Shown here: positions 35,265-43,795 of the stretch, in pieces
How the letters are laid out: every line of letters starts with the position of its first letter
How positions within the stretch are numbered: the first letter of the stretch is position 1
Assembly: GCF_001021165.1 (NCBI RefSeq)
Contig: NZ_AZAY01000015.1
Span: forward strand, 33,724 to 97,723
Source of the DNA: Marinitoga sp. 1197
Lineage (GTDB): Bacteria > Thermotogota > Thermotogae > Petrotogales > Petrotogaceae
DNA: 64,000 bases
Direction of reading: 5' to 3'
Notes under the pieces: generated by a model
Told to the model about the DNA's origin: nothing
Databases searched by the model: none
Seen by the model: the letters and a program-made list of their open reading frames with translations, nothing else
Translations under genes and position numbers: made by a program

Positions 35265-36632
35265 ATGAAAGGAATAAAATTTGATTTTACTAATATGTTT
35301 TTTCCCAATATAGATAAAGGAATCAAATATGAAGAAATAAATGAATATAAAGAAAAAATAGAGAAAATAATCTCAGAAATTCTTGATGAAAAGCCTGGTT
35401 TTATAAATTTACTTGAAAACACAAAATATTTAGATAAAATACTTGATATTCAGGAATGGATTCAGTCATTTGAAAGTTTTGTAGTTTTAGGGATAGGTGG
35501 ATCTGCTCTTGGTAATATTGCTTTGCAAACCACATTAAACCCATTAAATTATAATTATATGGAAAATAAAAAAACTCCCAAAATATTTATTGTTGATAAT
35601 GTTGATCCTGATTTTGTTGCATCTATTTTAGATCAGATTAACCCACATAAGACATTATTTAATGTTATTTCAAAATCCGGAACAACTGCAGAGGCAATGT
35701 CTAATTATTTAATTGCAAGAGGGATAATTGAGAGCTATGGGTTAGATCCGAAAAAACATATAATATTTACTACAGATCCTGAGAATGGTATTTTGAGAAA
35801 AATTGCAAAAGAAGAGGGAATCGAAACATTAGAAATTCCACAAGAAGTAGGTGGAAGATTCAGTGTTTTAACTCCTGTGGGATTATTATCTGCTTTAGCA
35901 GGAGGAATAGATATAATAGATTTAATAAATGGTGCCAAGGCAATGTTTGAAAAAGTATCTAATAAAAATATTTATGAAAATCCAGCAGCATTAAATGCAT
36001 TATTACATTTTCTTTATTATAAAAAGGGGTATAATATTTCGGTAATGATGCCATATTCAAACAAATTGTTATTATTAGCAGATTGGTATAGACAATTGTG
36101 GGCTGAAAGCTTAGGAAAAAAATATAATATTAATGGAGAAGTAGTGAACGTAGGTCAAACTCCTGTTAAAGCTTTGGGCGCAACTGATCAACACTCTCAA
36201 GTACAATTATATAATGAAGGTCCTGATGATAAAGTGGTTACATTTATAAAGTTAGAAAAGTTTGAAAGAGATATAAAAATACCCAAAATACATGAAGAAT
36301 TTTCAACTCTTTCATATCTAGGTGGAAAAACATTATCCGAATTATTAAACACAGAATTATTTGGTACAGAATATGCATTAACAGAACACGGAAAGCCAAA
36401 TATGAAAGTTGTTTTTCCGGAAATAAACGCATTTAATGTAGGACAGTTTTTCTTTGTTTATGAGTTTCAGACAGCTATAATGGGAAAATTACTCGAAATA
36501 AATGCCTATGATCAACCTGGAGTTGAACTTGGTAAAAAAGTTACATATGCCTTGATGGGTAGAGAAGGTTATGAGAATTTTGCAAATGAAGTAAAAGAAA
36601 AATTTGAAAAAAAGGAAAAGTTTATATTATGA
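35265..36632 (+). CDS. pgi: glucose-6-phosphate isomerase
   Basis: Interconverts glucose 6-phosphate and fructose 6-phosphate in glycolysis. The 455-residue protein is of the shorter bacterial type. Signature motifs are FVVLGIGGSALGNIAL, the phosphate-binding VISKSGTTAE, the PGI_1 motif PQEVGGRFSVLTPVGLL and GATDQHSQVQLYNEG. The catalytic Glu, His and Lys positions appear conserved, the last in GVELGKKVTY. GGGAGGGG precedes the ATG. It overlaps coaE by four bases. Confidence 0.97.
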   Translation: MKGIKFDFTNMFFPNIDKGIKYEEINEYKEKIEKIISEILDEKPGFINLLENTKYLDKILDIQEWIQSFESFVVLGIGGSALGNIALQTTLNPLNYNYMENKKTPKIFIVDNVDPDFVASILDQINPHKTLFNVISKSGTTAEAMSNYLIARGIIESYGLDPKKHIIFTTDPENGILRKIAKEEGIETLEIPQEVGGRFSVLTPVGLLSALAGGIDIIDLINGAKAMFEKVSNKNIYENPAALNALLHFLYYKKGYNISVMMPYSNKLLLLADWYRQLWAESLGKKYNINGEVVNVGQTPVKALGATDQHSQVQLYNEGPDDKVVTFIKLEKFERDIKIPKIHEEFSTLSYLGGKTLSELLNTELFGTEYALTEHGKPNMKVVFPEINAFNVGQFFFVYEFQTAIMGKLLEINAYDQPGVELGKKVTYALMGREGYENFANEVKEKFEKKEKFIL

Positions 36633-37192
36633 AAATTATTGGCATAACAGGTTATGCTGGTAGTGGAAAAAGTACGGTAGCCAGGATTCTTCGGGATCTT
36701 GGCTATATTGTTCTCGATTTGGATAAAATTGGACATGAAGTTCTTAAAGATAACGAAGTAAAAGAAAAGTTAAAGAAGAATTTTGGAGAAAATATATTCG
36801 AAAATGGTGAGATAGATAGAAAAAAACTGGCAAAAAAAGTTTTTGAAGATAAAAATAAATTAAAAATACTAAACTCGATTACCCATCCGAAAATAAAGGT
36901 ACAAGTAGAAGAAATAATTAAAAATTTAAACGCAAAGAAAATATTTATAGATGGAGCATTGATAAAAGAAATAGGACTGGATAAAATATGCAATTATATA
37001 ATATTTGTTGAGTCGTCAGAAAAAAATAGGTTGGAAAGATTAACAAAGTTAAGGGGAATATCTGTTGAAAAAGCTAAAAATATAATGTTAGCTCAGAAAG
37101 ATATAAAATATAAATATGACTTTAAAATAATTAATAATAATGGATTAGATGTAATTAAAAAGGAATTATTAAAAATACTTGAAAAAATTTAA
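36629..37192 (+). CDS. coaE: dephospho-CoA kinase
   Basis: Carries out the last step of coenzyme A synthesis, phosphorylating dephospho-CoA. The 187-residue protein starts GITGYAGSGKSTVARIL, with the P-loop at residues 7-15, then the family motif LDLDKIGHEVL, and ITHPKI after the CoA lid. Its ATG overlaps the pgi stop (ATGA), so it is translationally coupled. PanD, another CoA-pathway gene, lies at 53411. Confidence 0.95.
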   Translation: MKIIGITGYAGSGKSTVARILRDLGYIVLDLDKIGHEVLKDNEVKEKLKKNFGENIFENGEIDRKKLAKKVFEDKNKLKILNSITHPKIKVQVEEIIKNLNAKKIFIDGALIKEIGLDKICNYIIFVESSEKNRLERLTKLRGISVEKAKNIMLAQKDIKYKYDFKIINNNGLDVIKKELLKILEKI

Positions 37193-37193
37193 T

Positions 37194-37223
37194 TTGATTT
37201 TGTTATGTTTCATGTAGTATAAT
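37194..37223 (+). promoter_or_regulatory. promoter of the solute-binding protein gene
   Basis: TTGATT (37194-37199), an 18-base spacer, then TATAAT (37218-37223), 37 bases before the start codon. Confidence 0.65.
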
Positions 37224-37259
37224 ATCATGTTCATCAAATCTATTCAGGAGGTGTTATAG

Positions 37260-38555
37260 GTGAAAAAATTGCTTTTGGTAGCCTTATTGTTGTTTGTTAT
37301 GATTTTTTCTTTTGGTGAAAAAATTAAAGTTGAATTCTGGCATGCTATGGGTGGGGGACATGGTAAAACGTTAGAGGAATTAGTTGCAGCATTTAATAGA
37401 GAAAATCCGTATGTTGAGGTCGTTCCAGTTTATGTGGGTAATTACGGTGCATTATCAAGGAAATTATTGAGTACAGTTGTTGCATATAATGAAGGAACAA
37501 GAGATAATTTGCCAGTTATAGCCCAGGCATATTCAAACTGGACATCAAAATACCTTCAAAGTGAAGGAATAGTTGAACCATTAAATAAGTTTATATATGG
37601 GGATTCAGAATTTAAACAAGTATGGGAAAATCAGATATACAAAGTATTTAAAGATATTTCAGTATGGGGAGATACCATTTATTCAATTCCATTTAATAAA
37701 AGTGTATATACAGCATATTATAACGTAGATTTGTTTGATTTATATGGTGTAGAACCACCAAAAACATTGGACGAGTTATATGAAGTAGCAAAACAATTAA
37801 CAGAAGATGTTGATGGCGATGGTCAGATAGATCAATACGGATTAGGATATAGAACTACTGTAGATGATTTTCAAACATTTTTGTATGCAATGAATGGAAA
37901 AGTATTAGATTATGCAGGTAATGGAAAATGGAAAATCGTTTTGGATAAAAATTTAACAATCAAAACATTAAACTTCATGAAAAAATTAAAAACAGACGAG
38001 GTTGCATTTGTGCAAGGAGGATATTTAAATGATCCATTTGGAAATGGACAGATAGCAATGTATATGGGGACAATAGCAGGAAAACCATATGTAGAAAAAT
38101 CAATAAAAGGGAAATATGAATGGACATGGGCATCATTACCTTCTGTTGATGGAGTACCTCATTCACCAATAGCAGGAACAGATTTGATAATGTTTGCATG
38201 GGCATCAAAAGCTCAAAAACAGGCAGCATGGATGTTTATGAAATTTTTATTAGATAAAGTTAATCAGGCATATTGGGCAGTAAATACAGGATATGTACCT
38301 GTTAGAAAAGATGTTGTTGAGACACCACAATGGAAGTCATATGTGGCAAATGATGAAAAACCTGTAATAGCATTGAATTCATTGAAAACAGCTGTTCCGG
38401 ATCCAAAACCTGCAGCATGGTATGATATTAGAAAATCATTAGGTACTATTACAAGTGACTTCTTATATGACAAGATTACTGCTGAAGATGCATATAATAG
38501 GATGATTGAGGAAATTAAAAATTTGTTGGTCGAAAATGAAGAATTAGCAGAATAA
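37260..38555 (+). CDS. ABC solute-binding protein, family 1 (UgpB-like), no permease nearby
   Basis: An exported 431-residue family 1 solute-binding protein. A signal peptide at residues 1-19 ends in FSFG. The mature start KIKVEFWHAMGGGHGKTLEELVAAF resembles UgpB and other sugar or sugar-phosphate binders. The start is GTG after AGGAGGTG. It has its own promoter and terminator, so the transporter it serves is encoded elsewhere. A DVDGDGQIDQYG loop near residue 185 looks like a calcium-binding EF-like loop, seen in several of these proteins. Confidence 0.93.
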   Translation: MKKLLLVALLLFVMIFSFGEKIKVEFWHAMGGGHGKTLEELVAAFNRENPYVEVVPVYVGNYGALSRKLLSTVVAYNEGTRDNLPVIAQAYSNWTSKYLQSEGIVEPLNKFIYGDSEFKQVWENQIYKVFKDISVWGDTIYSIPFNKSVYTAYYNVDLFDLYGVEPPKTLDELYEVAKQLTEDVDGDGQIDQYGLGYRTTVDDFQTFLYAMNGKVLDYAGNGKWKIVLDKNLTIKTLNFMKKLKTDEVAFVQGGYLNDPFGNGQIAMYMGTIAGKPYVEKSIKGKYEWTWASLPSVDGVPHSPIAGTDLIMFAWASKAQKQAAWMFMKFLLDKVNQAYWAVNTGYVPVRKDVVETPQWKSYVANDEKPVIALNSLKTAVPDPKPAAWYDIRKSLGTITSDFLYDKITAEDAYNRMIEEIKNLLVENEELAE

Positions 38556-38584
38556 AAAAAGGCGCGAAAGCGCCTTTTTTTATT
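38554..38584 (+). terminator. terminator with GAAA tetraloop
   Basis: GGCGC-GAAA-GCGCC flanked by A and T runs, right after the binding-protein stop. Confidence 0.93.
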
Positions 38585-38697
38585 ATCAACTGTAAAAAGA
38601 ACTAATAAAACTTTTTGGACACCCTTTTTAAAATTTTAGAGAATATTTAGAAACTGTTTTGTTGCAAAAAATTAACTACATTAATATATCAGGTGAT

Positions 38698-38726
38698 TTG
38701 ACAATGATATAAAATGATGATATAAT
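38698..38726 (+). promoter_or_regulatory. consensus promoter of the TetR-family gene
   Basis: TTGACA, 17 bases, TATAAT: a perfect sigma-70 promoter 36 bases before the start codon. The ATGATATAAAATGATGATAT stretch is internally repetitive and could hold the repressor's own operator. Confidence 0.85.
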
Positions 38727-38761
38727 TTGTTTATAAAATGATAAAAAGGAGGTTAATTTTT

Positions 38762-39337
38762 ATGGCAAGAAGGCCAAATCCAACATTAAGAGCAAAAAGA
38801 AAAGAAAATTTAATGGATTCTATAATTAAAATAATAACGGAAGAATCAATAGCTGAAGCAACTACCAGACATATTTCTGAGATGTCTAATTTAACGATAG
38901 CTTCTTTACACTATTATTTCGGATCCAAAGATGGTGCATTAGTTGCTACAGGTGAAAGTATTTTAGAAGATTGGATAAATGAATTTTTTAAAAAAAGAAC
39001 TATGACTGCTGAAGAAAAAATTAGAAGAATATATACTCCACCAAAATATATGATAGCCTTTTCTCAAATATTGACTTATCCATATAGGCAAAAAAAAGTT
39101 TCAAGAAAAGCGAGATTGCTTGATATGAATTTTACCAATACAATAAAAGAATTTTTAAAGATGCATGAAATAGGTTTGGAAAATATAGAAAATACAACGG
39201 AATTAATCAAAACATTTTTAATAGGTTTAAGTTTTAAAATTATTGTTAATCCTAATATTTTAGATTCTGAATTGGAAAATTTAAAGAATTTCTTCAATAA
39301 GAAAGAGGAGTTGCCAGATATAAAAGGATTTAAATGA
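38762..39337 (+). CDS. TetR-family transcriptional regulator
   Basis: A 191-residue regulator. The N-terminal helix-turn-helix includes ATTRHISEMSNLTIASLHYYFGSKDGALV (about residues 30-60), a clear TetR signature. The C-terminal ligand domain has no recognisable ligand motif. The ATG at 38762 follows AAAAGGAGG, and the longer upstream frame only overlaps the promoter. It stands alone behind a perfect promoter and ends at a terminator. Its target could be itself or the phosphate uptake genes downstream. Confidence 0.88.
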   Translation: MARRPNPTLRAKRKENLMDSIIKIITEESIAEATTRHISEMSNLTIASLHYYFGSKDGALVATGESILEDWINEFFKKRTMTAEEKIRRIYTPPKYMIAFSQILTYPYRQKKVSRKARLLDMNFTNTIKEFLKMHEIGLENIENTTELIKTFLIGLSFKIIVNPNILDSELENLKNFFNKKEELPDIKGFK

Positions 39338-39362
39338 GGAATGGTAATTCCTCTTTTTTTAT
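39336..39362 (+). terminator. terminator of the TetR-family gene
   Basis: GAGGAAT and ATTCCTC form a stem around a 4-base loop, followed by eight T residues. It starts within the stop codon. Confidence 0.88.
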
Positions 39363-39511
39363 TTTTTTATAAAATATAGAATTGCGATTATATTTAGGTT
39401 TAAATATTTGTAATCAAATGTTATTGAGTTCTTTTGAATTTTATAATTTCACCTTTTTATTATAAAATATAATACTATATATATTTGAGTTATAATAAAG
39501 AAGGTGGGAAT

Positions 39512-40450
39512 GTGTTTTTTTATTTATTACCGGCAGTATTTTTTGGATGGTCATTGGGTGCAAATGATGCAGCTAATATTTTTGGTACAGCGGTATCAAA
39601 TAGAATTGTAAAATATAGAACAGCTACTATTATTTCTGCAATTTTTATATTAATTGGAGCTGTATTAGGAGGAGCCAAGGGAATAGAAACAATTAGTAAT
39701 GTTACAGCACAGAGCCTGATTTCTGGATCAATTTCAGTATTGTCAGCAGCAATTACAATGACAGTAATGACGTATTTTGGAGTTCCTGTTTCATCTTCTC
39801 AGGCGATAGTTGGTTCAATTATGGCAGTTGGATTAATAGAAGGTGGAGTAAATTGGTCAATAATTTTGAAACTGGTTTTGGCATGGGTTGGGACACCAAT
39901 TGGAGGTATGATTTTTGGATTTATTTCCTATAAAATTCTATCAATTCCTTTTAATAAAATAAAGTCTATATATATGAAAGAAAGAGTTGTTCAAATTGCT
40001 ACACTTATTATTGGAGCGTATGGGTCATATTCTCTTGGTGCAAATAATGTTGCAAATATTACGGGTGTGTTTGCCAGTTCAATAGGTGTTAGTACGGCAG
40101 CGTTGGTTGGGGGGCTTGCAATATCTTTTGGAGTATTAACATATAGTTATAAAGTTATGATGACAGTTGGCCGTCAAATAATAGAACTTGATTATTTTTC
40201 TGCGGCAATTGCTGTGCTTGGTGAATCAATAACAGTATGGATATATGCATTGCTGGGTATCCCGGTTTCTACATCACAGGCTATAGTTGGTGCAGTAATC
40301 GGTGCTGGATATGCAAGAGGCTCAAGATTAACAAATAAAAAGATATTACTCAAAATATTAAGTGCATGGGTTAATACACCTATTTCGGCAGGAATAATTA
40401 CAGCGATTATATACTTTGTGTTTAGAGGAGTTTTTAAAATAAGTATTTAA
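39512..40450 (+). CDS. PiT-family inorganic phosphate transporter
   Basis: A phosphate:cation symporter of 312 residues with two inverted repeats. Each carries the family signature: GWSLGANDAANIFGTAV near the start and GSYSLGANNVANITGVF in the second half, and PVSSSQAIVGSI and PVSTSQAIVGAVIGAG. I chose GTG at 39512, since AAGGTGGG precedes it, rather than TTG at 39485. The DUF47 gene follows 14 bases later, the usual partner of PiT. Confidence 0.94.
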   Translation: MFFYLLPAVFFGWSLGANDAANIFGTAVSNRIVKYRTATIISAIFILIGAVLGGAKGIETISNVTAQSLISGSISVLSAAITMTVMTYFGVPVSSSQAIVGSIMAVGLIEGGVNWSIILKLVLAWVGTPIGGMIFGFISYKILSIPFNKIKSIYMKERVVQIATLIIGAYGSYSLGANNVANITGVFASSIGVSTAALVGGLAISFGVLTYSYKVMMTVGRQIIELDYFSAAIAVLGESITVWIYALLGIPVSTSQAIVGAVIGAGYARGSRLTNKKILLKILSAWVNTPISAGIITAIIYFVFRGVFKISI

Positions 40451-40464
40451 CAGGAGGTGCCAAT

Positions 40465-41109
40465 ATGGGACTATTTTTTGGTAAAAAAGAGAAAAAAATT
40501 ATAGAATTATTTGATCAACATCTTGAAGCTGTTGATAATACTATCGAAAAATTAGAGGATTTGATAATTAATTTAGATAAAGGAACAGAAAAAATAAAAG
40601 AATTAGCGGATGAGGTTAGGAATGCAGAAACAGAAGCAGATAAAATTAGAAGGCAGGCAGAATTAGAAATGTATTCAGGAGCTTTTTTGCCTAATTTCAG
40701 AGGGGATTTGCTTGGTACTGTTGAATCTATGGATAGGATTGCAAATAAAGCAGAAAGTGTTGCTGATGAAATAGAGCTTCAAAATTTATCAGTTCCAGAT
40801 GAAATATTACCAGATCTGGTTGAACTCATAAAAAAATCTCAGGTAACATATAAAGCAGTAAAAGAAGCAGCTAAAGAAATGTTTGAAAATTTTGAAAAGG
40901 CTAATGAAATGATATTAAAAACAGAAAATTATGAACATGAAACAGATATTATTGAAAGAGATATTATTAGAAAGATCTTTTCTTTAAATATATCACTTGC
41001 AAAAAAAATACAGTTAAAAAAGCTTGTTCATAGGATTGCTGACATTTCCGATACGTCTGAAGATGTTTCTGATAGAATTCAAATAATTATATATAAAAGA
41101 AAAGTGTAA
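40465..41109 (+). CDS. DUF47/PhoU-like accessory protein of the PiT transporter
   Basis: A 214-residue helical PhoU-like protein (DUF47, Pit accessory). Typical elements are the N-terminal FFGKKEKKIIELFDQHLE, the central FLPNFRGDLLGTVESMDRIANKAESVADE, and the C-terminal LVHRIADISDTSEDVSDRIQI. These proteins bind metal and regulate or gate PiT transport. CAGGAGGTG precedes the ATG. The pair is closed by a strong terminator. Confidence 0.93.
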   Translation: MGLFFGKKEKKIIELFDQHLEAVDNTIEKLEDLIINLDKGTEKIKELADEVRNAETEADKIRRQAELEMYSGAFLPNFRGDLLGTVESMDRIANKAESVADEIELQNLSVPDEILPDLVELIKKSQVTYKAVKEAAKEMFENFEKANEMILKTENYEHETDIIERDIIRKIFSLNISLAKKIQLKKLVHRIADISDTSEDVSDRIQIIIYKRKV

Positions 41110-41137
41110 AAGGTGCGTTGTTAGCGCACCTTTATTT
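41108..41137 (+). terminator. terminator of the phosphate uptake pair
   Basis: AAAGGTGCG and CGCACCTTT form a stem around TTGTTAG, followed by T-rich sequence. Confidence 0.88.
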
Positions 41138-41164
41138 ATTTTAATAAAAAATATTCATCAAAAG

Positions 41165-43783
41165 TTATTGGATTTCAATAATAGTATGATATTCAAAAGA
41201 AGTATTTTCAGACCAATTATAAATAACCAGTTCAATTAAATACATTCCAGATGACTCGAAAAAACTGGAAGGTATGGTATATGAAAGATCATCAATTGAA
41301 AAATAAGGAGTTTCATCATTATAATCATCAGCAACTCTCATTCTATTTTCCCAGTCAACCATATGTGTTGTTTCATCAATTTTTGCTATGTTAATTTCTG
41401 CACCTTCATAAGGTAAAATTAAATTATTATTCCATTGAAGCATAATATTTTCTCCAGAAGTATATGTTCTAAAATTATAAGGAGAAGTTATTTCTAAAGA
41501 ATTTTCTGAATATAGTTTTCCTAAATATAAGACTTTTGAATCAACTATTTCGTTATTATAATTATAAACTTTTATTGTGTAATTGGTATCTTCGTATGAA
41601 TTTAAAGTTATAACCTCAAAAATTTCTTCATTGAAATAATAATTATCTCTTTCATAATATAAATCAGTTATATATTCATCATTTTTATATACTTCAACTT
41701 TTTGAACACTTTCTGGATTAGATATATTCACATCAAACCTTAAAGCTAATTCTGGAGTCGGATTACCAAATTCATCTGGTCGTATTCTTGTAATTCCTTC
41801 CATTTCACAATTTATTATTTGAGGTATTTGCATATGTTGATTAAAATCAATAGTAGATATTATTAATGGATTTTCAATTCCACTCATTAATCCATTAAAA
41901 TAAGGATCCGGAAAGTCAATAATAATCTTTTCAATTTCTTTAGAATCAATAGTTCCTTCAAGAGTGATATCTGGTAAATATATACTTAAATCTTCAAAAT
42001 CTTCTGGATTTTCGAAAAATACAGCGGGATATATCATAATTGGTCCGAAAATATGGACTGGAACATTAATATCGCTAATAAACAAATTTAAAATATTAGA
42101 TATGTATATTTGCCATATGCTAAATGTTTCTAAAGGTCCTGAAGTTATCTCATGTTCCTGTGGAAGATAATCTATAATCGAATCTTCTAATACCATTTTT
42201 ACAATATCCTTTTGAGAGAATATAGAGTTTTGTATTGAAGCAACTCTTGTTTCGAAAAAATCATCTCGAGGTTTTAACATTTCACCAAAAATGTTATTTT
42301 CCATTTCAGATGCAGTTATGGTGTAATCGTTTGCCAAAGTTAAAAATAATTCATCTAAAGAAGCCTCAGGAGAATCACTTTGCAGAATGGAGGTTATAGT
42401 GGCAGATGTATTATTTAAATCGTATAGAAAAAAGGCATTTCCACGTACATAGATATTATTGAATACAAAAGCCATCATTGAAATCAAACCTTCATCAACT
42501 ATTAGATAATCATTTTCATCAAAAGTAAGAGAGTAATCAGAAAGATCTTCATAATTCATTTTTTTCGTCAAAAACTCCCAGTCAAATATAGCATCTCCTG
42601 GTGTGTTTTTATCTATGCATATAAATTCAATATTATCTATATCATCAAGTTTTAATAATATATCAGTATAAAGGCCAAAAGATCCCTTTTGTGGTTCTTG
42701 TCCACAATAAGTTACAGTAGCAGCTATATGTAATTCTGTATTATTATCTATAATTCCATCACCATTCCAATCAAAATCATTTATTTCCCATTTTATATTT
42801 TCATCAAGATAATCATTTATGGAAAGTTTTTGAGAAAATACTCCAAGGTCTTCTATTATGTTAATTAATGATTCTTCTAAATTTTCAGGAATATTTATTA
42901 AATTTAAAATGAAATTCTGAAAATTATTATTTGTAATGGCATGCATTAATGATTCAATATATTCCTTGTGATTAAAAAATATATCGTTAATATTCTGTAT
43001 TTCATCAGGAAGACTTTTTAGAACAGTTAAAATATCATTATAAGCAGGTGTAGAGATTGAAGTTATATCTGTATTGTTATTTAGTACAATTGTTCCAGAA
43101 GGACTTTCGAGAATACTATAACCATAGTTTGCTGTAAATATTGAAAAATCAATAATATTTACTTGCTGGTCCTCTAATTTATAGTCGTAAACATATTTCC
43201 AATTACCTTTATTAACTATATTTAAAGCTGGACCTATATCAAATCTTGAGAATTCATCAGGTACATCTTCATTGCATGAATTCATTCCATAATAATAAAC
43301 AAATGATGAAAAATCTGTTAGATCCACTTTTCCGCTCAGGTTAAAATCACCTAACAATCCGCCCCATTTCCAGTTATAAGGATCAAAATTATTATATTGT
43401 TTGGTTAAAGTATTTCTTGAAAAATAATCAATTTTTTCGATATTAAAATTATTTGTTTTAATGGTTAAAAGTACATCACCAGTGTTTACGGAATTTATAG
43501 TTGAAATTGCTACTAACAATTTATCTTCTTTTTCTTTTACAATATTCATAAACATTGAAGGAATTTCAATTTCATCTGGAGAAACATTCGTTATTAAAAA
43601 TTCGAAAGAATCTGCTGTCACCTTTGAGGTGACAACAGCAACTTTATCATTAAAATTTATATCTATAATTCTTGAAATATTCAAATTACTGTTTTCATTT
43701 ATAACTTTATTGTCTTGAATACAGGCTGATAATAACAGTGAAATAATCAGTATTATAAAAAACAAATATAAGAATTTTTTCAT
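41165..43783 (-). CDS. large lipoprotein with a dockerin-like pair (last of three)
   Basis: An exported lipoprotein of 872 residues with the lipobox LLSAC (lipidated Cys21). Residues 143-221 look dockerin-like. The first loop GDFNLSGKVDLTDFSSF has EF-hand-type Asp/Asn/Ser spacing. The second (EDQQVNIIDFSIFTANYG) keeps the fold pattern but has lost most calcium ligands. Residues about 225-650 match the same region of the neighbouring 1544-residue protein. The C-terminus has a beta-sandwich (about 770-872). GGAGGTG precedes the ATG. No enzyme domain is seen. Its dockerin-like part could dock onto the cohesin-like ends of its neighbours. Confidence 0.75.
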   Translation of the reverse strand: MKKFLYLFFIILIISLLLSACIQDNKVINENSNLNISRIIDINFNDKVAVVTSKVTADSFEFLITNVSPDEIEIPSMFMNIVKEKEDKLLVAISTINSVNTGDVLLTIKTNNFNIEKIDYFSRNTLTKQYNNFDPYNWKWGGLLGDFNLSGKVDLTDFSSFVYYYGMNSCNEDVPDEFSRFDIGPALNIVNKGNWKYVYDYKLEDQQVNIIDFSIFTANYGYSILESPSGTIVLNNNTDITSISTPAYNDILTVLKSLPDEIQNINDIFFNHKEYIESLMHAITNNNFQNFILNLINIPENLEESLINIIEDLGVFSQKLSINDYLDENIKWEINDFDWNGDGIIDNNTELHIAATVTYCGQEPQKGSFGLYTDILLKLDDIDNIEFICIDKNTPGDAIFDWEFLTKKMNYEDLSDYSLTFDENDYLIVDEGLISMMAFVFNNIYVRGNAFFLYDLNNTSATITSILQSDSPEASLDELFLTLANDYTITASEMENNIFGEMLKPRDDFFETRVASIQNSIFSQKDIVKMVLEDSIIDYLPQEHEITSGPLETFSIWQIYISNILNLFISDINVPVHIFGPIMIYPAVFFENPEDFEDLSIYLPDITLEGTIDSKEIEKIIIDFPDPYFNGLMSGIENPLIISTIDFNQHMQIPQIINCEMEGITRIRPDEFGNPTPELALRFDVNISNPESVQKVEVYKNDEYITDLYYERDNYYFNEEIFEVITLNSYEDTNYTIKVYNYNNEIVDSKVLYLGKLYSENSLEITSPYNFRTYTSGENIMLQWNNNLILPYEGAEINIAKIDETTHMVDWENRMRVADDYNDETPYFSIDDLSYTIPSSFFESSGMYLIELVIYNWSENTSFEYHTIIEIQ

Positions 43784-43795
43784 TCAAAACACCTC

